Origin: Wolfiporia cocos
Taxonomy: Eukaryota; Basidiomycota; Agaricomycetes; Polyporales; Phaeolaceae
Length of the DNA: 64,000 nt
Assembly (NCBI GenBank): GCA_029448655.1
Contig: JACCLO010000039.1
Location: 1-64,000, forward strand
Direction: 5' to 3'
Both the position numbers and the translations under genes were made by a program. Numbering within the stretch: position 1 is the first letter of the stretch; each line of letters starts with the position of its first letter. Below are positions 1 through 11,500 of the stretch, piece by piece. Under the pieces are notes generated by a model that saw nothing but the letters and a program-made list of their open reading frames with translations, searched no databases and was not told the DNA's origin.

Positions 1-419
1 CGCGATATGGATGATGAGGATACTTGAATGTGAATGCTGCATGTGAGTCTAGTTCATCATGCCGAGAGTGTCTCACCGTACCATCCCCAATCACCGGTTC
101 GGCTATCCGTACAGTGAAGTTGGCCGGATTCCGCCTCGTTGAAGCCGGATTAGAGAACAAGCCAGCCATTGACAGTGAGACAATCATCCATCACGATGTC
201 ACCTAGTTTGAGATCGCTTCTCCACAGCTCTCATCCATGTGCTGCAGCTCGCAAGCAAAGCCGGCGTTAGCATGTCAGGTACAACCATCAGTTCGCGTGC
301 GGACTCCCAAGACGGGCCGCTTACTCAGAAAATGTGAATTCTAGCGATCGGACGCCATGATCTTGCAGGCTCCGTGCTTGCATGTGCAGCGAAGGTATGA
401 CTACTATCCGCCCCATGAG

Positions 420-2100
420 TGCACGCCAATGTGATTTCTCCTGAAGGATTGGTACCGTCTTCTCACCTGAATCGAAGTTAGCAGCCGCCCTCGGGCGATG
501 ACAGGGGCGACGCACCTGATCCGAGTACGATGACATCGTCAGCACGCCCGACACTTCATATGCGACATCAGACTTTATTTGCCAATCATATTGACTGCGA
601 CGTACATTCGCCAGAGACCAGGCTTGGCCGGATGTGGTTCCCAAAGGTCGGATGTGGCAAAGCCACGCTCCCCATTTGGCATATTCTCGATGCAAGGCTG
701 GTGTGTCTCGCACGTCTGCACGCACATGCACGCCATACCTCAGTATACTTCGGGCGGCTACATCGTTACATTTTGGCACGCACCAACATCTGCAGCTCGA
801 ATGTCCCGTCTCCCTGAGGAACCCAGCGACATACACTCTCTGGGAAGCTGCATCCATTCCCAGTCGGCGCGCTTCTTGCCAATAGGGCTCGGCTCTTCGA
901 CGCCGTCATCGAACACGCATGTCACCAGGCCGAATTCGGTTGCACCGTAGCACGCCAACAGGCGCACGCCTTTATCCACGAGCTTCTCACCATTCGCCCT
1001 GGAGAGCGGGCCGCCGGCGAATATCTAAGACGTGAGTGATAAGCGAGTTGCTCCCTCGACCAGCGCAATGTGATGCAGGTACTGACAAGAGCCTGAAGAG
1101 ACGCAAGGTACTTCGCGTCATCCTCGTTCTGCGACCACGCCTGGCGAAAACAGTACTTTAGCAATCACAGGCACACTACACAACCAGAGCCTACCTCGAC
1201 GAAAGCAGGGACGCTCTCGATAGCCGTGCAGCCTGTCTTGCGCGCCGTCTCAATTGTGTTCTGCGGGGTCGGCACGACCGGGGGCGCTGACACGATCGCG
1301 CGCGGGGGGAACAGCGACGTCGGCTGGCCGGACAAGAGCGGCGCGTACAGCTGCGAGCAGAGTCCCATTACGTGGAACGGCGGTAGCGCCATGCACCCCC
1401 ACCGTATCGCCTTCCTGCGCGACTCCACGAAGATGGGCATCCTGCACCAGTGTAGGATCGTCGTGTGCGTGTGCGGGATCGGCTTCGGGAAGCCGGTGGA
1501 GCCTGAGGAGTGCAGGTAGAGCACAACATCCGATGGCGACGCCGCGCACGCGGGCGGCGGGTAAGGGCCCGAGACGGCACGCGGCGGGTCGAAGGAGGGC
1601 GCGAGCGTCGGGAAGACGTCCGTGAGCGCGGGCAGGTCGTCGACGTGCATGGCGAATCCGCTCGGCAGGCTCTCCCGGACCGCGTCAGTGAATGGGGCGA
1701 AGGTGGGCTGTGAGACGATGCGATGGCAGCTCGTGTGCTCCATCAGGCTTGCTATTGCGGGCACGGAGTTGCGGGAGGACATAGGGAAGGGGACGAGCCC
1801 CGCACGGATCAGACCCGCGACGAGCGCATGGTAGAGCAGAGTATCGCAGTTCGCGATGATAGCGACAACGGCGCCCTCTTCGCCCTTCCGTCCGGGCCTG
1901 AAGGAGTGGGCAACGCGGTGAATTGCCTGAGCGAACTCGAGGAACGATATACTTCCGAGCGTATCAGAAGACAAGTCTGGAAACAGGAAGAGAAAGAACG
2001 GAGAGGTGGAATTGTATTCGGCATGGAAGTCGACGAGCCCAGGGATGAGAGATAGCGAACCGTTGAGGGGCGGGAGTACAGGCGATGCAGATGCAGACAT
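420..2100 (-). pseudogene. Adenylate-forming (NRPS-like) protein, adenylation domain, frameshifted and incomplete
   Basis: The protein starts at the ATG at 2098-2100. Exon 1 (1195-2100, 302 codons) carries the adenylation core motif with HSSGSTGFPKP at residues about 197-208. Introns at 1141-1194, 1025-1082, 716-783, 554-605 and 467-515 (49-68 nt, GT-AG) join further adenylation motifs: FAGGPLS, CYGATEFG, WVPQGDGTFELQ, GFATSDLWEPHP, VGRADDVIV and GEKTVP. The gene is broken: between the exon segment ending MQLPRECM and WVPQGD (about 825-828) the frame shifts by one base with no possible intron. After GEKTVP (about 460) no continuing frame is clear. Fungal members of this family usually continue with a carrier protein and a thioester reductase domain, which would lie beyond position 1. 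I infer a relic or a gene with an assembly error; the substrate cannot be told. Confidence 0.75.
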
Positions 2101-2170
2101 ATCTGCCAGAAGCTGAACAGAGTGGATTATAATGATTCTGATGGAGTATGTGGGTGCTGAGAATGAGGCC

Positions 2171-2178
2171 TATTTAAA
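2171..2178 (-). promoter_or_regulatory. TATA-like element upstream of the adenylation gene
   Basis: On the minus strand the sequence TTTAAATA lies about 70 bp upstream of the predicted ATG at 2100. Position and composition fit a TATA element. There is no further support. Confidence 0.3.
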
Positions 2179-2179
2179 C

Positions 2180-5100
2180 GAAGTTCTCGAGCCATCCCCG
2201 TGACGCGGGAAGGTCCATCGGTGAATATTTGAATGGCTTGCCGGTGCGCTGCGGGTCAGTTGTCCTCATGAATCCGAGCAGGTAGGTAATCGTCTACTGG
2301 TGTCAGTATCGAGTGTGGCGTACTAGATCCTGAGGCCTGAAGAGTGGCCGGCCGAGCTCGGCATCTGTTAGCCGACCAAATGTGAGACCGCGGTGATCTC
2401 GGAGCGTTCCTTTCGTTATCGTCGCAGAAAGCCGCGAAGGTTCTCTCCAGCGATCGGAGGCTAGTCGATTGGAGTCCCGCACAGCCTCGCACCTCCAGCC
2501 TTCCTGAGACGCAGGGGCACGACATAATCAGCAGCCCAGTACATCTTCGACGGGCGCGGAACATTCTTGCTGATATTCTAGAGCTGTCAGCATCATCACC
2601 TTGGGGCCCGCGGCCACGACAGCCGACGCAGAATTCCGCCAACGATTGCGATCGTCAGATTTTGGGGAGTTGGTATCATGCAGCAAAATAAACTAACGCG
2701 TAAAGCATGGGCAACTGATCTTCCCGCATAGCCTGTCTATCGCTATGTGACTCGTCAAAGTCCGCCAGCGGCTTCGACGCCCGGAAGGACTCACTGCTGG
2801 AAGTGAGAGATTGAAGATTGATCTAGACGTTTCTCCTACGAGTGTGGCCAAGTGGCAAAAAGAGCGGAGCTGCATGGACGTCGGAAATGATAGAAGAGCC
2901 TTTCATTTCGGACCAACTGCGCATTTGAGCTGGCACATTCCAACCACCGTGCCCGCCAGGCCATTCCAGGCTGAGCATGTCCGGCATTGCTCATACCGAC
3001 ACTGCCGGGCGGTGAAAGGCTCAGACTAACCCGATGGTAAACAAAAGTGGTTCCGGCTGTATGATAACGATATGGCAACAACACATCGCTTGCAATCCTT
3101 CCAGGAGGCTCTCGGCTCCACGTGAATTACTTCATCTGCACTACATTGACCAAATCTCACTGTTCCTGTACAACACAATTTCCTAAGAATCCTAACATGC
3201 GAGGGCGCATATTTCGTATCATGTCAAGTCGATAGTTGCTAAATACAGATAAAATGGGTCAGAGCTGGTAGCAATGGGCGCCCAATGCCTCTGACAATTA
3301 TTTGGGGCGTTCACCTTGAATTTATAGTGCAAGGATAGCTCTTCAGAGCCTCGCCTTCCCGATTCCGAAACACACAATTAGATTGCATATTCTCGCCATG
3401 TCAGTAGTAAGTTAATACACCGCAAGTAGTCAGACGATCGTCCGCGAGAAAGGCTAATCGATTCAGAAGTCCTGCTCTAAACTGTTCCCTCACCTGCTTA
3501 ATGTCATGCCCAGTGTGACTGTCCGTTCGTAGGCTTGCTGGTTCACTCGCCTCCCAACGTTTGCGACACGGTACCGTTGCACAATAGCTACCTCCTTGAT
3601 TTGTCAGAGCACTCTTGCTGCGGAAGACTTTGCGGGTTCTGGAGACATAAATATCTACTTTCGCAACGTACGCTACACATGCGCCGATGGCGTTGTTTGT
3701 CACGAAACATGTTCTGCTCTTCTTGCGTACTTTGCTACTCACCAGTGCACTCCCAGGAGTTGTAGCTATGTGTACCTGTAGCACAGATGGCATAATATGT
3801 CCCATTGTTCTTACCTTCGCCTCACAAACACGCTCGTGTATCGCTTCGTTCTTCGATGAAACTGCAGTTTTCGCTGATGTGTGAACTGAGCACTTAGGTG
3901 ATGACTGACTTCAGGGCCTGTAGTCCGGCATTCAGTACGTTTAGTGCAAAGTAGCGGGCCATGTCGGAACCGGCGCTACTTCATTATCAAGCAATATAAG
4001 AACAGAGATGAGTAGATAGATACTCAGCGTGGGTGGCGCCCACGCTTCAATGTGGCTTGCTAATCCGTGTTCATGCTATTTGCACGGCATGCTACACGAT
4101 CGAAGTGTTGTAATAGAGGTTTTTTTACTAACGATAATTATGACTCGCCCTTTTCCGAGGTTGTGCAAGAATTATGAGAACGAGGTATGGCATCATTGAT
4201 ACCCTACAGTGTTTTCGTACATCCGATGCGGGTTAACAGTACTTGGATACAGTTACTGGTATGCGTCACAAAGATCAAGGACTACGCTCTACCCACTCCA
4301 TTTTAAAAACTTAGTAGTGGAGCTCAAAAAATCCGTGCCACAGTCAATTTTATTGTTAGCAAAACACCTCTAATTCGAGAGTGATTGTGGAGGCGACGGG
4401 GGGACTGCATCTAGCACTTAAATCATATGGGTCAGTGTTGGACCACGATGGAGCGATCGCCGCCACCGCCCGTCCGATCCGCTCAGATCTTGTGACGCAC
4501 TAGTACTAGTGACAGGTGCCACCACAGCGCGGTCACGCCGAATCACCTGTTCGTGCGACTCAGGACCAGGAAGAAGATAAGACGGTGTCCGAGGAAGGTC
4601 CGACTGTGATGGAGGTCGATTCGTAGGGCGTCGTCTGGTGGATGTGTCGCATCGCGAGCACGGCCGTGTTGCATTGTGTTTTCGAGCTGTTGTTCATGGC
4701 TTTCGTTTGACTCGGCGTAGACACCGTCGAACGCGGGGCCTGGAGCCGCACTGGCCGCACCGCTGGGCAGCTGAGGCTGGAGGGAGCTGTATCGGCACCG
4801 TGAGAGGACGCGAGAGTCTGGCGTCGGCGACACCGACCTGGAACGGGCTTGGCGCAGCGAGTGCGCAGACGGGTTGAAATGTCCGCACTTCGGGCAGACA
4901 TATTCTGCACGTGGCGGGTGACGGTCAAGGGCAAGGTCAGGTGGGAGGTGCTGACGTCGACCCCACAGCCAATTGGTCGCTGACCGTCGTAAAGGGCACA
5001 GAATTGTACATACCAAGTGTATCGCCGGCTCATGACCACGAAGATAATGATAAGTTGGGCGCTGCAAGTCACGAATGCCGGATAGACCGTTATCGAGCAA

Positions 5101-5287
5101 TGGGAAGTGTTTGAGTGGAGAGCGAATAAGCGCCGATCACTGGGTCCAGCGCGGGCATTATATTGCACATGGCCGGCGAATGAGCACCCAGCGATGTGGC
5201 ACGTGCTGCGTATCACGCTGCATCCGTGCTGTGGGAATGCCACGCTGTCACCTTACACCCAATCCACTCTGCAACGATCTGATAATA
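2180..5287. other. Stretch without a supportable gene
   Basis: Several open frames of 60-227 codons exist on both strands (for example minus 4560-5243). None shows a recognisable motif, exon chain or conserved-looking composition, and many overlap each other. I see no RNA gene or repeat here. Confidence 0.5.
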
Positions 5288-5907
5288 ATGGAGCCAACAG
5301 AGGTCCAAATTTACGGATTGAATCTTTTGAAGGAACACACAGACATGTTTCATAATCACATATCCACTGCTTTCCCGACACAGATTGGTGAACTATACAA
5401 ATGGCATGCCAAGGGCAGGCATGCATTGGTACATTACATTCTTTTTATTTTTGCTACTCTACTAATGAATGCAAAGTTGTATACTGAGGAGATAATCAGA
5501 GATTTTCGATTGGAGGACGACGAACTAGCAACCAACTTCCACAGAGACCCTAGGATTTTATTAGGTCGTCAAAAACTTGATTTTGCCTTGAAGTTATTCA
5601 ACCTTGGGCTGGATGCTGAGGCATTCCAGCTACCCAAGTTGGAGATTGAGCTGAAGGAAGGGCCCAAGACTGACACTACAGACCAGAATGCAGATTGCAG
5701 AGGAATAGTAAGTCTTGTGAATGATTAGCACAAAATGGCTTGAATTTAAATTTCTGCATCTAGAAGCGGCCTACTTCAGAATTGGAAGAAGCAGGCCAGG
5801 GTCCCAAGCGCCAAAAAGTGGAGGAGAGACTTCCTCAATTTTTGCCTCTAGGTGATGGCAAACCATCCTCCAAGTTGGAAGATTGGGAAGATGAAGCCTC
5901 AAAGTAG
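5288..5907 (+). CDS. Hypothetical two-exon protein, 187 aa
   Basis: I chose the ATG at 5288-5290, which opens a clean frame. Exon 1 is 5288-5707 (140 codons); a 56-nt intron (5708-5763, GTAAGT...TAG) joins exon 2 (5764-5907), which ends at TAG. Both exons are whole codons long, which supports the splice. The N-terminal two thirds looks helical, with a hydrophobic stretch LVHYILFIFATLLM. The C-terminal part is charged and low in complexity, with a basic KRPTSELEE...GPKRQK patch that could be a nuclear localisation signal. I do not recognise the family. Upstream in-frame codons are open back to 5075 but look non-coding. Confidence 0.5.
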
Positions 5908-6173
5908 TATGTATGTCATTTTACATTCTCATTGAAGCAGCTTGCAGTTTACTGAGGCTTGAGTACAGAATGCTTTCATGATGGTTTAGGACTGTATAGG
6001 GTGTACATACTTGCAAATAGGAATCTGCATGAGGTTGTCCTTTGTCTCAACATACATATCTATCACCGTGATCACACCCTGTGAACATCCTTGCACACAT
6101 CAAATATGTAGTCATAGCATGATCATGCTTGCCCTCATGTGCAAATACTAGTGAGAAATGCTCCACTTCCACT
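5908..6173. other. Short convergent intergenic stretch
   Basis: This is the 3' region between two converging genes. It holds no recognisable feature beyond AT-rich trailer sequence. Confidence 0.4.
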
Positions 6174-6770
6174 TCAGCGACTGCTGATGAGTACTGGAAA
6201 GAAAGCTCAGTACTTTGGAAGGAAGATACATCACCATGCATACCAATGCTCATGCTGGTCCGATTCAGTGAATACTGGTTGGAATGAATGTCAGCTGGGT
6301 AGCAAAGACAGTGCCACAATGTACCTTGAAATCATCACCGTTGAAGATAAGGATATCTCCGTGCTCTAGGGTCACGAGGAGTACCGGCCCCTCCCTTTTG
6401 ACAGATTTCGTAATGGAGTCTGTGATTTGAGCAACTTGCATATCCAGAATGCTCACACTGTTACTCGGCGCTGGGACATCGGAATCGTCTATGTCCATAG
6501 GCCCGCATGAGTCGTTAGCTCCGTGCGGGAGTTCCTTCTTAGGAGATCCACGCTCTGCGACGGTGATTGGCAGAAGCTGCTGTACACCTGGAGCTAATGA
6601 TTTGGGGCGCATCGACAACTCTGCATCGGCGCCGAGGTACATCATGTATACAGGGGAATTTTTCGCAGCAAGCACGTTCTGGCACAACTTCTGTCTTGGG
6701 GAAAGCCATGAATAGTAAATTCAGAACTCACCTTCTTTGAGCCAGGGAGAACCCAAGCCAAGTAATTCAT
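6174..6770 (-). CDS. Hypothetical 151-aa protein ending in an HGD...R beta-strand motif
   Basis: Four exons (6732-6770, 6325-6690, 6244-6274, 6174-6193) are separated by introns of 41, 50 and 50 nt with GT-AG ends. The spliced length is 456 nt, exactly 152 codons including TGA. The first exon reads MNYLAWVLPGSKK. The C-terminus, assembled across two introns, contains HGDILIFNGDDF followed by YSLNRTSMSIVLI. The spacing of His-Gly-Asp and a downstream Arg on short beta strands resembles the end of the jelly-roll core of 2-oxoglutarate/Fe(II) dioxygenases (AlkB/TET type), where such residues bind metal and 2-oxoglutarate. That is only an inference from shape. If true, this is a C-terminal fragment, since the first metal ligands are not seen. 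An in-frame stop lies just upstream of the ATG. Confidence 0.45.
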
Positions 6771-7060
6771 TTCTGTCCCCCTCCTTCAGCGGCCAAGCGG
6801 CTTTGAAGCAGTGCGTGTGCTTGCAATATACAGAGCGGGGCATGTGTCGTGGCCGCTGTCGTATCTTGATTGTTGAATGAGCAGGTGTAATAGGCCTCTG
6901 CGGACGCACAGAATGTTTTAGAATCAATACATACGCACCGCTGTCCGTGCTCACCTTTAAAGGAACCCTTGCTATCCTGGAGCAATGACAATTCAACTTT
7001 CGTCAGCATCTCTCTGAAGAGCCTGGTCGGCTGCTCCTGCAACTCTGCCCCGTTACAGGT

Positions 7061-7080
7061 ATAAATAAATAAATAAATAA
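7061..7080. repeat. Tetranucleotide microsatellite (TAAA)n
   Basis: About five tandem TAAA units follow a GGTA at 7059. This is a simple repeat with no other meaning visible. Confidence 0.8.
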
Positions 7081-8511
7081 GCTTGGCAGAGACGCCATCC
7101 TTTGTCATATACGCTAAACGCGAGCCATCAGCAACGTCCGTTACGGTGGTTTGACACGCTCGGACGGCCTGTCACACGACAATGTCACTGGAGAAATACC
7201 ACGGGAATTATGCATGGTATGAACATCCGCAGGAGGTATACAGTTGCTTTCCTGCGCGAATGTATGAGTGCTTGCTTCGGCCGCCTCTGGTAGGCACACT
7301 CACTGAGCATCCGCTACACAGTTAATACCATAAATTTCGCTGAGCATTCAGTTTTCCACACTTTACGCATTGCCTTCCGCCATGATAGCTTGTGGCCGAG
7401 ATGCCATACTCGAAGTCGGCATCCATTTGATGATTTGGTGAAGAATGGGGAGGAAGAAAGTGGAAAGGATTGAACATGATATTAGGGTCTGTCTGGTCTG
7501 CTCCGATGGAAGGAGGGGCCTGCCACCAGGGATCAGCACTCCGATCCACCGTTTCGCTACCGGGTACCCAATCGAAAGTGAATTGCCACGAAAATAGTTC
7601 TTGACCAGCATCGTTTCTCCCCTGTCATTTGTTCAGCATGCCATCGAAAGGTACCCACGTAGATATCGATGAGATACCATGTTTATGGATTTGATTCCAA
7701 AGAAACCCAGGTGTGTACAGCCATATTGTTCGCGGAGACTGAATGGCGCCGATTCGAAGACTCTGCACAGCACGATGCAATCCGGACTATCACTTTTGTG
7801 GCTGTCCAATAGAACCTTAGCTTCGGGTGGTGGGCTGATCGGCCGGTTTGAACGACGCGAAGATGTCGGGACTGCACTGTTGAGATAGCTCCGGTGCTTT
7901 GTTGGTCAGCGTGCTCGGATCATGTCTGGGTTGCAGTTTAAAACTCCCAGAGGTCGAAACATGAGCAGTACATCATTGCAATAGAACCTAACCAGAATGA
8001 TGCAGAATCGGAGGCACCAAGGAGGAGTCTGACTTGGATATCGTGGTGATTTTGATGGGGTTGATGATCAAAGGGATTCGATTCTCGTTGACATCCGTCA
8101 TGATCATAGATGGCAGAGGACGATCTTGGTGATAGAGTACGTGCCCGTCGCCGTGATTGGCATGCACATTTTCAGACTGATGTGTCTGTCGGAGATGGAC
8201 AACGGCAGCTAGCCAGAGCTTGGCGGTCTATGGCTAGTACAATGCGCAATTGTACCGGATCAAAGCGCAATTGCTACGTAGGCGCCGGTGGGCGCATTCC
8301 TGGGAAGTCATAAAACACGGACGGCCCGACAAGTCCGGTTCGCTGCCGCTACGTTTGTGGCGGCCACGGTGATATGTGTCCGCTATTGCTATCTGGGCAG
8401 CTTAAGTGCAAGTATGGATCGAAAAATGACGCGGCGCCGTCTTTTCCACACTCGTGCGTGTGATCACACAAGTACAGAACCGCTTACTTGTCAAAGGATG
8501 TACCCGACATA
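7081..8511. other. Stretch without a supportable gene
   Basis: Only short overlapping frames are present. The right part is the 3' flank of MSH4. Nothing recognisable was found. Confidence 0.4.
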
Positions 8512-11500
8512 CTACATGGTATCACGGAGGACCTGCATGATCTCCTTCTGGAATCGAGCAAGATGAGCAGCCAACTCTTCATCGGGTAGCGAGGAATGAT
8601 CGAGCGCTTGCGTGAGTTGGGTCCGTAGCTGAGAGCGGACTGAAAGTAGCACCTGCCATAAGGAGTACATACCCTGAGGAGGGCCTTGCGCCGTATGGAG
8701 ACTTTGTTCGAGCGGCTATCCTGCTCCTGGCGTTCCTCCATCTCGCTCAAGGCTTCTGCGACCCGCCTTCCCTCGGCGAGGACGTCATTCGGTAGATCGG
8801 CAAGTCGGGCAAGATCAAGACCTGGCACAGATGAAACTTAGCTCAGCGTACCACACAATATGTCCAACAAACCGTAGTGGCTCGTCTGTTCCGGCGCTCC
8901 GTCGACAACTCTGTGACGAACAGCAAAGGGCCAAGGTCTCGCAAATGTACGCACCTGTATTGAAAAGTCATGCCAAAGTTCGACGTGGATTGGCGTGACC
9001 TCTGCGTCAGAAGTTAACAAAGATACACGAAGCGATTGGTATGGAGAACCTGAACGGCAAGATGAAGGCTGACAAGTTCTGTTAGTAACCGAGATGTAAT
9101 CATTCAAAACCTACTCACTTGACAACAGATGGCTGGCGCGACAATGTTGTCGTGAGCTCGCTGAAGTGACTACAGGGCCTGTAAGCAACCCATACATTAG
9201 TGATAATGGTACAGGTGCATACGTTGCGAAGAAGACATATGACTAGCAAACCAACGGCATTATCAGTAATGTACAGGGACCGCAAAATGAGCCGGTACGA
9301 CCTTGAGTTTGATGAGTTCCTCTGCGATGGCATGCGAGATGCCAACTTCTTCCCTTGGAGAGGTGCCGCGGCCAACTTCGTCGATCAGGATGAGAGAATT
9401 CTCCGTAGCAATCCCTGGCACAATTTCGGCATCAAGATGATGCTGGTTTCATAGTTAGCTCAAGTTACAAACCAACGATCATCGCGCAAGATGCCATCTC
9501 ACTCGCAAATGTGCTCAGGCTCTTTTCGATATCGTCGTCGTTCGATAGCCGAGTCAGGAGTGCATCGTGCAGTCTGCATGATACGACATTCAAAGAGGCG
9601 GTTTTGGTGATATTTGGAGAAGGTCCGCACCTGAAGCTACCGTACTCAGCAGGAACAAAGCATCCGCACATTGCCATGACTGTCAGCAGCCCAATCTGCC
9701 GCAAGTATATGCTCTTGCCTATGGTCACAGACAATCGGATGTTTGTTGACCATATACGGGCTCGGCGTACCTAACATGCTGCGTTGAATCAGCATTGAGC
9801 GATAGATATGATGAATCAGATGATCAGACGAACTTCGGCCCCTGGACAATTTGAAAAGAGGAAGCCTCGCAGCAATATACATCATTCGGTACAAGCGTCC
9901 CGGCCGCCTGAACGTTCTCTAGAACAGGATGCTGCCCCGCCTTTATGGCTAAGGTTCCCGTGAACTCGGGACGCACTACACCAAGTATTAAGTGGTCACT
10001 GTTATCTAACTTAGAGGATGCTCACCATAGTCACGCACTAAGAAATCAAAACCAAACCTTACAATCAACATCTCTGTCAGTCTAGCATTTACAGGACGTA
10101 CGAATGCTGGCATGCGCAAAAGACCACAACATGTCCACAATGGCAACGGCCTCCGAAGCTTTGTACAGAGCTCCAATGACATCGACGATCTCGGCGATCA
10201 ACTCTTGTATAATCCTGGTATGACCTGTGAGCCGGGTATTGGAATGCCAACCGGTACTACATACTTGTCACTCATGATCAGCGTCTCGTCCAGTGCATCC
10301 TTCATGCGCGCGTTTCTCTTCTTCTGCTCAAGCTGTGAGCATTCTCACACTGGTAACCTCGTACAGGACTGACCAGCTCGATACTAGAAAAGAGCCACCG
10401 CTTTCTCTGAGCTGTCACATTCACAAAGCCTCTAGGTAGCTCCCCTCGGAGATCTGTCTTCTTCAAAGCAAAAACGAAGCCTGTGTCCTGGTACACTAGA
10501 CTAAGAGGCAGGTCGTGTTGCTCCGAGAGTTCGCGGTTCAATGCAAATATATCCCCGACATTCTCCTTGTATGTTTCTCGTGCGACGTCAAGGAGGCGAT
10601 TGTAGTTTGCCTGATTTGCTGGATTTGAGCATTAACAAATGATGTTAAGGAGGAGGAAACATACCTTGACGGCGTACACACGTGCATTCACCGCATTCAG
10701 GCCGCGCTGTATAGATCCATCGAATCTCAACGAAGGCTGCGTTATTTGGCACGTACTTTCGCTGAAGCTTCTTCTTCATTCAATGCTTCGCTAACATGCT
10801 GTTCGATTCTTGAAAGTCGCTCGTCAGAGATCATCTACATCGAACAGGCGCTTAGCGCGCATCCAATCTACAATTATATCTCCAGCACCTACGTCCAGTA
10901 CGATTCGTAACAGACGGGAGCGGCTGCCTGTCAAGGCTTTCGCGAGAACGGGCATGTTCTTGACTATGTTTCGGAGACTGAGCATTTGCGCGACGCGAGC
11001 GGCAGCAAGCTTTGCAGTGCTTGTCTCACGCGCCTCGGATGCAGCAAGCTGATGATTCAAATGAGCATTGATACTGTGCATGACCTGAAACGGCGAAAGC
11101 TTGCCGAGCAGATTAGCTTATCGAAGTCCATATTATGGAGGGACTTGAGCGCGTTCTTCATATTGTCGAAACGATTTCCATTCTGTATGAGCTCTTTAAG
11201 ACAGTAAGCCGAAATAGACACATCCATGGAGTTGATAGACCTTCGACGACATCAAGGCGCGCCTCTATAGAAGACTGTCTGCAGCATTATTAGATCAACT
11301 CCGTAACGGTTGCAAAATGAGATACCAGTGATAGGCGCGAGTACATTTGCCCGGAGGAGGCGAGCACCCATTGCAGTGTATGTATGATTTAATAGCCTAG
11401 GTGTGAATTACTTGAATCGTGGGCATATATTAAGAGACAGAGAGGGTTTACCCAAACATGGAATGGGTGGACCTCTTGAATGAGATGCTGCCCACCAGCT

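Noticed and set aside
4560..5243. 227-codon minus-strand open frame
   Set aside because: Composition is Ser/Arg/Thr-rich without motifs, it overlaps other frames, and it has no splice logic or recognisable family.
10737..10756. A 20-nt intron in MSH4 (GTACGT...GCAG)
   Set aside because: A normal 50-nt intron ending at 10707 uses the same donor, keeps phase 0 and gives the family-like KRGLNAVNARVYAVK junction.
11080..11120. A frameshift in the MSH4 lever region
   Set aside because: A 56-nt GC-AG intron explains the change of frame and gives the expected protein length.
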